Assembly: GCF_014648415.1 (NCBI RefSeq)
Contig: NZ_BMRB01000001.1
Location: 1,178,001-1,242,000 of the forward strand
From: Actinokineospora fastidiosa
GTDB lineage: Bacteria > Actinomycetota > Actinomycetes > Mycobacteriales > Pseudonocardiaceae
Length of the DNA stretch: 64,000 bases
Direction: 5' to 3'
The position numbers and the translations under genes are program-made. Below the pieces are notes generated by a model, which saw only the letters and a program-made list of their open reading frames with translations, was not told the DNA's origin and did no database searches. This document shows positions 38,315 through 48,765 of the stretch, piece after piece (the stretch's first letter is position 1; each line of letters starts with the position of its first letter).

Positions 38315-39123
38315 GCGTACCTCACCGTGACGTCGCCACTGCTGGTGGACAGATCGATGGCGGTCGTCGCCGCCGCGTCGTGCTGGACGTCGCAGTCGAT
38401 GTCCCCGCTGCCGACCTCCACGCTCACCCGGTACCGCCCCCTCGGCACCGTCACGTCCACCCGGCCGCTGGTGGCGTGGGCGCGGACGTCGACGGGCTCG
38501 GCGACGCCGATGGCCACGTCCCCCGACGTGGCCTCGACGTCCACCGCTCCCCCCACCCCGGTCACCGTCACCGTCCCCGACGACGATCGGACGCTGGCGT
38601 CCCCCGCGACGCCGCGCAGGTCCACGTCCCCCGACTGGACCAGGACCGAGGCGTTCTCCCCCACGTCGGACAGGTCGACCCGACCGGAGTTGGCCTCGAC
38701 CGAGGCCGCTCCGGACACCCCCCGCACGGTCACGTCCCCCGACGACGACCGCAGGTCGACCGACTCCGCCTCCTCGACCGTCACGTCCCCCGACGCGACG
38801 TCCCCCGCGAGCCGGTACCCCTGCGGAACGACCACCTCGTAGTCGATCCAGCAGTTGTTCTGCCCGCAGCCCTCCAGGATCAGCGCGTCGCCCTCGACCC
38901 GGTGCGTCGCACCGGGCTTCTCGTCGAGGTAGTGCACCGTGCGGCGCACCGACGACGTCGCGCCGACCCGGATGGTCACGTCCCCCGCGTCCTGGGCCAG
39001 GCGCACCGTGGTGACGCCCGGCCCGAGGTCGGCGCTCTCGCTGAACTCCCGGGTGGCCAGCCCGCACCCGGTGGCCAGCGTCGCCGCCAGCCCCGCCGCG
39101 GTGATCCCCGCCAGCACCCTCAT
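38311..39123 (-). CDS. DUF4097 lipoprotein with SGDVTV beta-helix repeats
   Basis: A 270-residue lipoprotein: signal peptide with lipobox LATGC (Cys about residue 20), then a right-handed beta-helix-like domain. About nine strands repeat a motif such as SGDVTV, SGRVDL, SGDVDL, SGTVTV, SGDVAI and SGDIDC. This is the DUF4097 family of putative adhesin-like envelope proteins. It is coupled to a TetR gene, an arrangement common in actinobacteria; the role is unknown. Confidence 0.82.
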   Translation of the reverse strand: MRVLAGITAAGLAATLATGCGLATREFSESADLGPGVTTVRLAQDAGDVTIRVGATSSVRRTVHYLDEKPGATHRVEGDALILEGCGQNNCWIDYEVVVPQGYRLAGDVASGDVTVEEAESVDLRSSSGDVTVRGVSGAASVEANSGRVDLSDVGENASVLVQSGDVDLRGVAGDASVRSSSGTVTVTGVGGAVDVEATSGDVAIGVAEPVDVRAHATSGRVDVTVPRGRYRVSVEVGSGDIDCDVQHDAAATTAIDLSTSSGDVTVRYA

Positions 39124-39370
39124 CGCTCCCCCTCTGCCCCGCCGGAGGCGCCGACGGCGCCCCCGGAGTCCATCGCCCCACCCGAGCGGGTGGCGCAACC
39201 GGACCGAACACGCAGAACGCTATGGCCGCCGACGGCCCCCGGACATCAGGGACGCCCCCGACCTGACCCGGAGGTTCCCCCTACCGCCATCCGGAGGCTA
39301 CGGACCGCGGTCCCGATCGCACGTCAGCCCGAAGTCGCACATCGCACCCGACTTTCGCCGTATGCCGGTG

Positions 39371-39937
39371 TCAGCGCAGGGGCGCGAGCAGGGCCTCCAC
39401 GACGGGCAGCAGCTCGGCCGCGGTCGGCGGCTCGTCGTCGATCAGGCCCTGCAGGAGCAGGCCGTCGACGCCGGAGAGGAACGCGCGGAAGCCGACCTCG
39501 TCGGGATTGCGGGCGAGGCTGGTGAGCACGTCGAGCCACCGCCGCGCGGCCGGGCGCAGCGCGGGGCGGCGGGCGGCCAGCAGGTACAGCTCGTACTCGG
39601 CCATCGTGCGGCCCCGGCGCGGGCCGACGGCCTCGGCGAGCATGTGCGCGACCGCGGCCGCCGGGCTCGCGCCCTTGATCCGGCTCGACTCGATCGAGTC
39701 GCGGATGTCGGCGGCCATGTTCTCCGCCGACGAGGTGAGGGTGGCCACGAGCAGGTCGTCGAGGCTGGCGAAGTGGTAGGTCGTCGAGGTCGTGGGCACG
39801 CCCGCCTCGGCGGCGACGCTGCGGTGGGTGACCCCGGAGACGCCGTCGCGCTCGATCACCCGCAGGGCGGCGTCGATCAGCTCGGCCCTGCGGCGCTCGC
39901 CGCGGACCCGGCGGCCGTCGGCGCGGGGCCTGGTCAC
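39371..39937 (-). CDS. TetR-family transcriptional regulator (TetR_C_31 type)
   Basis: A 188-residue regulator. The helix-turn-helix is RRRAELIDAALRVIERDGVSGVTHRSVAAEAGVPTTSTTYHFASLDDLL, where the GVPTTSTTYHF recognition helix marks the subgroup. The C-terminal part ends FLSGVDGLLLQGLIDDEPPTAAEL. It starts at the GTG at 39937 with no clear ribosome-binding site. The gene diverges from the Fe-S reductase gene, which it may regulate. The 247-nt gap to the DUF4097 start shows no recognisable feature. Confidence 0.82.
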   Translation of the reverse strand: MTRPRADGRRVRGERRRAELIDAALRVIERDGVSGVTHRSVAAEAGVPTTSTTYHFASLDDLLVATLTSSAENMAADIRDSIESSRIKGASPAAAVAHMLAEAVGPRRGRTMAEYELYLLAARRPALRPAARRWLDVLTSLARNPDEVGFRAFLSGVDGLLLQGLIDDEPPTAAELLPVVEALLAPLR

Positions 39938-40107
39938 CGGGCGAAGTGTGGCCGGGGCGAGCAAGATTGGTTCGCCATACGCGCAATTTAGCTGAACAAT
40001 CGTCCCAATACCCTGGAGGTGTGCGCCACACTTGGCCGTCTTAGGCTTCTCTAACCCGGTTACTGACGAGTAAGAAGGACCCACCCGAACGGAAGGTCGT
40101 CACCACC

Positions 40108-42369
40108 ATGGGCGCGGTGCAGTTGACCCTCGGGCTGATCGCGGTCGCGGTCAGCCTCGTGGCCTGGAGCATGTTCGTGCGCACCGTCGCGCGGATGGTC
40201 GCCGTGGTGCGGCTCGGCCAGCCCGACGCGACCCGCAACGGCCCCTTCGTGCCGCGGATGCGGACGCTGATCAAGGAGTTCGCCGCGCACACGCGGATGA
40301 ACAAGTTCCGGCACGTCGGCTGGGCGCACTGGCTGGTCATGTGGGGCTTCCTCGTCGGGTCCGCGGCCCTGTTCGAGGCCTACGGCGAGGTCTTCGTCCC
40401 CACCTGGGGCTGGCCGATCCTCGACCACTGGAACCTGTGGCACCTGCTGATGGAGCTGCTCGGCGTGGGCACGATCATCGGCGGTCTCGCGCTGGTGGTC
40501 ATCCGCCAGCGCAACCACCCGCGCCGGGCGGACCGGCAGTCGCGGTTCCAGGGCTCGAACTTCTGGCAGGCGTACTTCGTCGAGTTCGTGGTGATCTTCG
40601 AGGGCATCGGCATCCTCGGCGTGCGCGCGGCCAAGGCCGCGATGGGCGCGCACGAGCTGCCGACCTGGGCGGCGTTCGTGTCCAACCCGCTCGGCCAGAT
40701 CCTGCCCGCCAGCCCCGACCTGGTGTCGGTGCTGGCCTTCATCAAGCTCATGGGCGCGATGGTGTGGGTCTACGTCGTCGCCAAGTACATGACGATGGGC
40801 GTGGCCTGGCACCGGTTCAGCGCCTTCTTCAACATCTACTTCAAGCGCGAGGCCGACGGCGGCGTCGCGCTCGGCGCGCTCAAGCCGATGACCTCCGGCG
40901 GCAAGCCGCTGGACTTCGAGGAGGCCGACCCGGAGAAGGACGTCTTCGGCGCAGGCAAGGTCGAGGACTTCTCCTGGAAGGGCTGGCTGGACTTCACCAC
41001 GTGCACCGAGTGCGGCCGCTGCCAGTCGCAGTGCCCGGCGTGGAACACCGGCAAGCCGCTGTCGCCGAAGCTGGTCATCACCCAGCTGCGCGACCACGCC
41101 TACGCCAAGGCGCCGTACCTGCTGGCGGGCGGCAAGAAGGACATGGCCGGTGACGAGGTCGGCCTGACCGGCGACAACCCGTACGCGGGCATCGACGTGC
41201 TGGCCATCGCCGAGGCGGAGCGGCCGCTGATCGGCGGGGTGGACGAGAACGGCGTCATCGACCCCGAGGTCCTGTGGTCCTGCACCACCTGCGGCGCGTG
41301 CGTCGAGCAGTGCCCGGTGGACATCGAGCACGTCGACCACATCGTCGACATGCGCCGCTACCAGGTGCTGATCGAGTCGAACTTCCCGTCCGAGCTGGGC
41401 GGCATGTTCAAGAACCTGGAGAACAAGGGCAACCCCTGGGGCCAGAACGCCAAGGACCGCCTGGCGTGGACCGACGACCTCGACTTCGAGGTCCCGGTGT
41501 TCGACGGCGAGCTGGCCGAGGACGTCGAGTACCTGTTCTGGGTCGGCTGCGCAGGCGCGTTCGAGGACCGCGCCAAGAAGACCACCCGCGCCGTCGCCGA
41601 GCTGCTGCACGTGGCCGGGGTGTCCTATGTGGTCCTCGGACCCGAGGAGACCTGCACCGGCGACCCGGCCCGCCGCGCGGGCAACGAGTTCCTGTTCCAG
41701 ATGCTGGCGCAGCAGAACGTCGAGGTCATCAACACGGTGTTCGAGGGCCGCGCGCCCGGCAAGCGCAAGATCGTGGCCACCTGCGCCCACTGCTTCAACA
41801 CGCTGGCCAACGAGTACCCGTCGCTGGGCGGGCAGTACGAGGTCGTGCACCACACGCAGCTGCTGAACCGCCTGGTCCGCGAGCGCCGCCTGGTCCCGGT
41901 GGCCCCCGTCGCCGAGGACATCACCTACCACGACCCGTGCTACCTCGGACGCCACAACAAGGTGTACGAGGCCCCGCGCGAGCTGGTCGGGGCGGCGGGC
42001 GCGAACCTGCGCGAGATGCCCAGGCACGCCGACCGCTCCATGTGCTGCGGCGCCGGTGGCGCCCGCATGTGGATGGAGGAGCGCATCGGCAAGCGCATCA
42101 ACGTCGAGCGCGTCGACGAGGCGCTGGGCACCGCGCCGTCGAAGATCGCCACCGGCTGCCCGTTCTGCCGCGTCATGCTGACCGACGGCGTGACCGCCCG
42201 GCAGGCCGACGGCCTCGCGGGCGAGCACGTCGAGGTCGTGGACGTCGCCCAGCTCCTGCTGAGCGCGGTGAAGCGCGGCCTCCCGGAACCCGCCGACACC
42301 CCGACCGACGAGAAGCCCACCGGCACCCCGCTGCCGGACGAGGACAAGTCGCCCAGCACGAGCGCCTAG
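40108..42369 (+). CDS. Membrane-bound (Fe-S) reductase with CCG domains (Rv0338c-like)
   Basis: A 753-residue protein. The first 250 residues hold about five transmembrane helices of the nitrate-reductase-gamma type; two ferredoxin motifs follow (CTECGRCQSQCP and CTTCGACVEQCP), then two cysteine-rich CCG-type domains (CAHCFNTLANEYP; DPCYLG; MCCGAGGARMW). This layout resembles heterodisulfide reductase subunits fused to a membrane anchor, as in mycobacterial Rv0338c from memory. It probably passes electrons between quinone and a cytoplasmic partner. GGAAGG precedes the ATG. Confidence 0.88.
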   Translation: MGAVQLTLGLIAVAVSLVAWSMFVRTVARMVAVVRLGQPDATRNGPFVPRMRTLIKEFAAHTRMNKFRHVGWAHWLVMWGFLVGSAALFEAYGEVFVPTWGWPILDHWNLWHLLMELLGVGTIIGGLALVVIRQRNHPRRADRQSRFQGSNFWQAYFVEFVVIFEGIGILGVRAAKAAMGAHELPTWAAFVSNPLGQILPASPDLVSVLAFIKLMGAMVWVYVVAKYMTMGVAWHRFSAFFNIYFKREADGGVALGALKPMTSGGKPLDFEEADPEKDVFGAGKVEDFSWKGWLDFTTCTECGRCQSQCPAWNTGKPLSPKLVITQLRDHAYAKAPYLLAGGKKDMAGDEVGLTGDNPYAGIDVLAIAEAERPLIGGVDENGVIDPEVLWSCTTCGACVEQCPVDIEHVDHIVDMRRYQVLIESNFPSELGGMFKNLENKGNPWGQNAKDRLAWTDDLDFEVPVFDGELAEDVEYLFWVGCAGAFEDRAKKTTRAVAELLHVAGVSYVVLGPEETCTGDPARRAGNEFLFQMLAQQNVEVINTVFEGRAPGKRKIVATCAHCFNTLANEYPSLGGQYEVVHHTQLLNRLVRERRLVPVAPVAEDITYHDPCYLGRHNKVYEAPRELVGAAGANLREMPRHADRSMCCGAGGARMWMEERIGKRINVERVDEALGTAPSKIATGCPFCRVMLTDGVTARQADGLAGEHVEVVDVAQLLLSAVKRGLPEPADTPTDEKPTGTPLPDEDKSPSTSA

Positions 42370-42384
42370 CCCGACCCAGTCCCC

Positions 42385-42423
42385 AGCCCAGGTCCGCCGC
42401 AACCCGGCGGGCCTGGGCTGTTT
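42385..42423 (+). terminator. Strong terminator after the Fe-S reductase gene
   Basis: Two 15-nt arms (42385-42399 and 42405-42419) pair with one G-T wobble around a 5-nt loop and are followed by GTTT. This is the best-formed terminator in the window. Confidence 0.85.
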
Positions 42424-42568
42424 CATCCAGTGGGCGAGGAGCGCTTAAGCGCCGGGGTCAACTGTGGGGCCTCGCGCGTCAGGACCTCGCGGTCGGCCGT
42501 GGAGTCGGTCTTGCGGTCACACCTCGCGGGTTCGCCCTCAGGGCGGGGCGCGTGGAATGCTCGGTCCG

Positions 42569-43150
42569 GTGAACCCAGCGGCCACCCTGCCTCCCCGACG
42601 GACGGTCCGGCGGCTCGCCGCCCTGCTCGGCGGGAGCGCGGCGCTCGCCGCCTGCGCGAGTCCCGCGCCGGTCCCGCCCCCTCCGCCGCCGCCACCCGCG
42701 CCGACCAGCGCGGTCGCCGCGTGTCCCGAGTCGGGGGTCGAGATCACCGCGGGCGAGGTCGAGAGCGCCATGGGGCTGCGGGCGCTCGGCATCCTGCTGA
42801 CCAACTGCGGGACCGACGACTTCACCGTCAACGGCTATCCGGTGGTCCGGGTGCTGGACGCGGACCACCGGCCGCTCGACGTCACCGTCGGCACCGGCTC
42901 GGCCCCGGTGAGCGCGCCGGACGCCTACGACGTCCCGCCGGAGCCGGTGACCCTGCGGCCCGGCGACCACGTGACGGCGCGGGTGCTCTGGCGCAACACG
43001 GTCGACTCGACCGCTCCCGCCACCCAGGGCCACTTCCTGGAGGTCGCCCCGGCCGAGGGGGAGCCCGCCCAGCTCCTCGCCCCGGACGGCGGGATCGACC
43101 TCGGCACCACGGGCAGGCTCGCGGTGAACGCCTGGGCCGACCGCTCCTGA
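42569..43150 (+). CDS. DUF4232-like lipoprotein
   Basis: A predicted lipoprotein of 193 residues: signal peptide RRTVRRLAALLGGSAALAAC with Cys at about residue 29, a poly-proline linker, and a beta-rich domain with ESAMGLRALGILLTNCGTDDFTVNGYPVVRVLD, the core of DUF4232 proteins from actinobacteria. Function unknown; probably a cell-envelope protein. GTG 42569 is chosen because the signal peptide follows directly; ATG 42557 would add four residues. Confidence 0.72.
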   Translation: MNPAATLPPRRTVRRLAALLGGSAALAACASPAPVPPPPPPPPAPTSAVAACPESGVEITAGEVESAMGLRALGILLTNCGTDDFTVNGYPVVRVLDADHRPLDVTVGTGSAPVSAPDAYDVPPEPVTLRPGDHVTARVLWRNTVDSTAPATQGHFLEVAPAEGEPAQLLAPDGGIDLGTTGRLAVNAWADRS

Positions 43151-43208
43151 TCTCAACTAACGGGAATCACATTCCGTAATCCGGGATCGCTTAGCTAGCG
43201 TAAGTTTC

Positions 43209-44387
43209 ATGACGCAGCGGTGGGTGATCCTCGGTGTCGCGGTCGCCGCGCAGGCAGCCATGAGCGCGCTCGTCTACGGGCCGCCGTTCCTGCTGCCGAT
43301 GATCCAGGCCGAGGAGCGGATCTCCCTGCCCGGCGCCAGCCTGCTCGTCGCCGCGCCGATGCTGGGGATGCTGCTGACCATGATCCTGTGGGGCGCGCTC
43401 GCCGACCGGTTCGGGGAGCGCGTGGTGATGACCGTCGGGATGCTCGGCAGCGCGGCGGCCGGGTTCGCGGCCGCGGTCGTCCCCGGGCTCGTCGGGCTGG
43501 GTGTGGCGCTGGCCGTCGCCGGGCTGTTCAGCGCGTCGATCAGCGCGGCCAGCGGGCGGGCTGTGCTCGGGTGGTTCGACGTCCGCGAGCGCGGGCTGGC
43601 GATGGGGATCCGGCAGACGTGCACGCCCATCGGCGTCGGCATCGCGGCGGTGTCGCTGCCGCTGGCGGCGGGCGCGGGCGGATACCGGGTCGCGCTCGTC
43701 GTCCCCTCGGCGCTGTGCCTGCTCGCGGGCATCGCGGTCGCCGCGCTGCTGCGGAACCCGCCCAGGAGCGGGACGCGCGAGGTCGGCGCGACCGGCTCGC
43801 CCTACCGGCAGGCGCGGCTGTGGCGGGTGCACGCCGCCAGCGCGCTGCTCGTGGGGCCGCAGTTCATCGCGAGCACGTTCGCCTTGCAGTACCTGGAATC
43901 CGAGCAGGGGTGGGACCCGGTCGCCGCGGGGGCGGTGATCGCGGTGGTCAACATCATCGGGGCCGGGGCGCGGATCGTGGCGGGGATCTGGTCGGACCGG
44001 GCGGGCAGCCGGATGCGCCCGATGCGCGCGATCGCGGCGCTCGCCGCGCTGTCGCTGCTCGTCTGGGCGCTCGGCGACGCCGTCGCGGGCTGGCTGGCGC
44101 TGGTCGGGCTCACGGCGACGCTCGTCGTGTCCGTGATGGACAACGGGCTCGGCTTCACCGCGTCCGCCGAGCTGGCCGGGCCCTCCTGGGCGGGCCGGGC
44201 GATCGGCGTGCAGAACACCGGGCAGGGCGTGGTCGGGCTGGCGGTCGTGCCGGTGTTCGCCGTCGTCGTCACCGCCCTGCCCTGGCCGTGGGCGTTGGCC
44301 CTCGCCGCCGCCATGCCGATCGCGGCCGCCGCGGCGACGCCCGTGCGCGGCGAGGTCCTCGGCCGTCCGGTTCCCGCCCGGGCGTGA
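43209..44387 (+). CDS. MFS transporter, 12-helix type
   Basis: A 392-residue transporter with the twelve-helix MFS pattern. The loop between helices 2 and 3 reads GALADRFGERVVM, the usual signature, and FDVRERGLAMGIRQTCTPIGVGIA is the motif seen in helix 4-5 regions. The substrate is unknown. It starts at an ATG 58 nt after the DUF4232 gene, and is followed by the 310-nt region that holds the CebR-like boxes. Confidence 0.85.
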   Translation: MTQRWVILGVAVAAQAAMSALVYGPPFLLPMIQAEERISLPGASLLVAAPMLGMLLTMILWGALADRFGERVVMTVGMLGSAAAGFAAAVVPGLVGLGVALAVAGLFSASISAASGRAVLGWFDVRERGLAMGIRQTCTPIGVGIAAVSLPLAAGAGGYRVALVVPSALCLLAGIAVAALLRNPPRSGTREVGATGSPYRQARLWRVHAASALLVGPQFIASTFALQYLESEQGWDPVAAGAVIAVVNIIGAGARIVAGIWSDRAGSRMRPMRAIAALAALSLLVWALGDAVAGWLALVGLTATLVVSVMDNGLGFTASAELAGPSWAGRAIGVQNTGQGVVGLAVVPVFAVVVTALPWPWALALAAAMPIAAAAATPVRGEVLGRPVPARA

Positions 44388-44515
44388 CGGCGGGTCCGAT
44401 CGGCCGAGCGGACAGCGGCGATCGGACGGGGGTGTTCCTCGCCACACCGGCGTCCGGCGCGGCGCCAATGGTCGGACGAAACCCAGCGAAACCGGAACAG
44501 CATGTCACAACGTAC

Positions 44516-44529
44516 TGGGAGCGCTCCCA
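44516..44529. promoter_or_regulatory. CebR-type operator 1
   Basis: TGGGAGCGCTCCCA is a perfect 14-bp palindrome identical to the CebR box described in Streptomyces, where CebR represses cellobiose and cellotriose use. It lies 169 nt upstream of the GH1 gene. The rest of the 44388-44697 gap shows no gene; a promoter is expected between the two boxes. Confidence 0.8.
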
Positions 44530-44645
44530 AGTTGGATGGCAGCTCAGCACTGCGTTCGGGTGAACGCGAGCGGGTCACCAGGCAACTTCGCGTCCTTATG
44601 GTGGTTGAGCCATTGACGGTCGCTGACATTCCCTGTCAAGATCTG

Positions 44646-44659
44646 TGAGAGCGCTCCCA
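44646..44659. promoter_or_regulatory. CebR-type operator 2
   Basis: TGAGAGCGCTCCCA differs from the perfect box by one base and lies 38 nt upstream of the GH1 ATG, where it could block transcription. The two boxes are 130 bp apart, permitting looping. Confidence 0.75.
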
Positions 44660-44697
44660 GAAGCGCCTCCCGTCCGGGCGAAAGGTGCGAACTTCCC

Positions 44698-46083
<1,386 letters not shown>

Positions 46084-46110
46084 CCCGGCGGAACCGGAAG
46101 GACCAGGCAG

Positions 46111-47244
46111 TTGGCACCCGTCCCGTTACCCGCCCCGCGCCGCATCGGCACGGCGCACGTCGACAAGAGCCTCGACTTGGTGGGCAAGCTCTACCAGCGG
46201 TCCATCCACCCGTCCGTGCGCGTGGTCGCGGACGGCGGGCGGCTGGCCGCGCCGCTGGTGGTCGACCTCGACCCCACGACCCTGTGCGACCTGGCCTGCC
46301 CGGAGTGCATCAGCTCCGGCGTGCTGCACACCGGGCAGTTCCGGGGCGACCGGATCACCGCGCTGGCTGGCGAGCTCGTCGCGGCCGGGGTCAGGGCGGT
46401 GATCCTCATCGGCGGCGGCGAGCCGCTGATGCACCGCGCGATCGGCGCCGTGATCCGGACCCTGCACGACGGCGGCGTCCAGCTCGGGCTCGTCACCAAC
46501 GGCACGCTGATCGGCCGCTACCTCGACGAGATCGCCGGGATGGTGTCCTGGGTGCGGGTCTCCCTCGACGCCGCGACCGCGCCGACGTACGACCGGTTCC
46601 GCCCGAGCAGGCGAAGGACCAGCGTGTTCCCGCTGGTGATCGACAACATGCGCAGGCTCGCCGAGCGCAAGGCGGGCAGGCTGGGGTACTCGTTCCTGCT
46701 GATGCAGCGCTTCGCTGAGGACGGCAGCGTCACCGACACCAACTACGACGAGGTGTACGAGGCGGGCGCGCTGGCCAAGGACATCGGCTGCGACTACTTC
46801 GAGATGAAGGCGATGCTGGACGCCGACCACTTCACGGTCAACCAGCGCGCCGAGGACATCGAGCTGGTCGAGCGGCAGCTGGAGAAGCTGCGCGACCTGG
46901 AGGACGACACCTTCCGCCTGCTCGGCTCCTCCAACTGGGCCGCCGTCCGCGCTGGCGACGACCCGGTGCAGCCCAAGGGATACCGGACCTGCGCGACCGC
47001 CGAGCTGCGCACGACGATCACCCCGAACGGCGTGTACGTCTGCCCGTACCACCGGGGCAACGAGCGCGGCCGGATCGGCGACCTCGCCGACCAGCCGTTC
47101 GACCGGATGTGGGCGGCGGCCGACACCACGGTGATCGACCCCAGCGCGGACTGCCGGTTCGTCTGCGCCCGGCACCCCACGAACCTCGCCGTCGCCGACC
47201 TCGGCGACGCCGGGGTCGTGGACGACTTCGACCCCTTCATCTAG
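46111..47244 (+). CDS. Radical SAM enzyme with SPASM-like C-terminus
   Basis: A 377-residue radical S-adenosylmethionine enzyme. The cluster motif C-x3-C-x2-C is at Cys 59, 63 and 66 (LCDLACPEC), followed by GGGEP and VTNGT for SAM binding. The C-terminal part has more cysteines (CATAELRTTITPNGVYVCPYHRGN, then CRFVC), suggesting an auxiliary cluster. The reaction is unknown; relatives modify peptides or sugars. It uses a TTG start with GGAAGGA at 8 nt. It lies in the CebR-box operon between glycosidase and monooxygenase genes. Confidence 0.83.
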   Translation: MAPVPLPAPRRIGTAHVDKSLDLVGKLYQRSIHPSVRVVADGGRLAAPLVVDLDPTTLCDLACPECISSGVLHTGQFRGDRITALAGELVAAGVRAVILIGGGEPLMHRAIGAVIRTLHDGGVQLGLVTNGTLIGRYLDEIAGMVSWVRVSLDAATAPTYDRFRPSRRRTSVFPLVIDNMRRLAERKAGRLGYSFLLMQRFAEDGSVTDTNYDEVYEAGALAKDIGCDYFEMKAMLDADHFTVNQRAEDIELVERQLEKLRDLEDDTFRLLGSSNWAAVRAGDDPVQPKGYRTCATAELRTTITPNGVYVCPYHRGNERGRIGDLADQPFDRMWAAADTTVIDPSADCRFVCARHPTNLAVADLGDAGVVDDFDPFI

Positions 47245-47262
47245 GCCACTCAGGCGGGAGCC

Positions 47263-48765
47263 ATGCGGATAGCGGTGATCGGCGCGGGCCCGGCGGGACT
47301 GACCAGCGCGAAGCAGGCGCTGGCCGCGGGGCACGACGTCGTCGTGCACGAGAAGCACGCCGACGTCGGCGGCATCTGGAACCCGGCGGCGGGCGGGGCG
47401 TACGACTCGGTGCGCATGCAGACCTCGCGGCTGGCGTTCCCGTACTCCGACTTCCCGCCCGCGACCCCGACCGACTTCCCCTCGCTGGCCGAGGTGCACG
47501 GCTACCTGCGCGAGTACGCCGAGCACTTCGGCGTGCTCCCGGTGACCCGGTTCGGCAGCGAGGTCACCCGCGTGGCGAAAGTGGACGGCCGCTGGCGGGT
47601 CGGGGACGAGGACTTCGACGCCGTCATGGTCGCCACGGGCGAACTGTGGCGGCCCCGGCTGCCCCCGGGGACGCCCCCGGGCACGCTGACCGCCAAGGAC
47701 TACCGGCGCCCCGAGCCGTTCCGCGGCCAGCGGGTCCTGGTCGTGGGCGGCGGGGTCAGCGGGGCCGACATCGCCGGGGAGTTGACCGGCGTCGCGGCGT
47801 CGGTCGACTGGTCGGTTCGGCGCAAGCAGCTGTTCCTCCCGCGCTACTGCGGCGAGTTCTACAACGACGCGCTGTTCTCCTACGCGGGCCGCGTCGCGGT
47901 GGAGGACATGCCCTACGGGGAGTACCTGGCGTGGCTGGAAGAGCTGATGCCCGCCTACATGCGCACCTACCGGGCCACCGGACTGCTGCCCGACGACGGC
48001 TTCCACGGCGCGGTCCACGTCAACGAGAAGATCATCCCGCTGGTCGACCAGGGCGCCGTCCGCGCGCGACCGGCGTTCGCCGCGTTCACCGACGACGGCG
48101 CGGTCGAGTTCGCCGACGGGCGCGTCGAGCGCTACGACACCGTGATCCTGTGCCTGGGCTACCAGATGCCCGACTACGGCTTCATCGACGGCCTGCGCCG
48201 CGAGGACCTCTACGAACACCACCTCCACCGGATCGACCCCACCCTCGCGGTGATCAACACCCCGGTGGACACCGAGGCGTTCGGCACCGCGTGCCCGTAC
48301 TTCGAGGCCATCGCGGGCTGGGTGCTCGCCGTCTGGGCGGGCACGGCGCCCCTGCCGGACGTCCGCGAGCGCTCCCGCTGGTGCGCGGAGCACATGGGCG
48401 CGCTGCACCGGAGGCGATACCTGGACTGCTGGCTGGAGACCGTCCGGTTCCGCCTGCTCAGCGGCGCCCTGCCCGACCCGGCCACCGACTTCGCCGACTA
48501 CTGGACCGCCATGGCCAGCGCGGTCTCCCCGCACAACCTCGTCTGGCCGAGCCCCCGGCCTGCCGCGCACGACTCCGCCGTCGACGTCGCCGACGTGCGC
48601 CGCCGGGTCCTGGCCGGGCTGCCCGAGGGCGTCCGGGACGCGCTGCTCGCCGACGCCCAGATCACCCCGGCCGACCACGCGGCCGCCGCGCTGGTCCCCC
48701 GGGAGCGGGTGCTCGACGCCTGGCTGCCCTACCGCCAGCACCCGCGCGTCGAGGCCCGGCGGTGA
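47263..48765 (+). CDS. Flavin-containing monooxygenase-like enzyme
   Basis: A 500-residue class B flavoprotein. The FAD fold starts VIGAGPAGLTSAKQAL and is followed by DVGGIWNP; the NADPH fold is VLVVGGGVSGADIAGEL. FMO enzymes oxidise amines or sulfides; with a deacetylase and glycosyltransferase in the same operon, N-oxidation of an aminosugar is one possibility. GGGAG lies before the ATG. The stop overlaps the transporter-glycosyltransferase start by 4 nt (GTGA). Confidence 0.83.
   Translation: MRIAVIGAGPAGLTSAKQALAAGHDVVVHEKHADVGGIWNPAAGGAYDSVRMQTSRLAFPYSDFPPATPTDFPSLAEVHGYLREYAEHFGVLPVTRFGSEVTRVAKVDGRWRVGDEDFDAVMVATGELWRPRLPPGTPPGTLTAKDYRRPEPFRGQRVLVVGGGVSGADIAGELTGVAASVDWSVRRKQLFLPRYCGEFYNDALFSYAGRVAVEDMPYGEYLAWLEELMPAYMRTYRATGLLPDDGFHGAVHVNEKIIPLVDQGAVRARPAFAAFTDDGAVEFADGRVERYDTVILCLGYQMPDYGFIDGLRREDLYEHHLHRIDPTLAVINTPVDTEAFGTACPYFEAIAGWVLAVWAGTAPLPDVRERSRWCAEHMGALHRRRYLDCWLETVRFRLLSGALPDPATDFADYWTAMASAVSPHNLVWPSPRPAAHDSAVDVADVRRRVLAGLPEGVRDALLADAQITPADHAAAALVPRERVLDAWLPYRQHPRVEARR

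Noticed and set aside
48365-48380. Third CebR-like palindrome (GAGCGCTC core) in the monooxygenase gene
   Set aside because: Only the central 8 bp plus two bases match; such GC palindromes are expected by chance in coding DNA of this composition.
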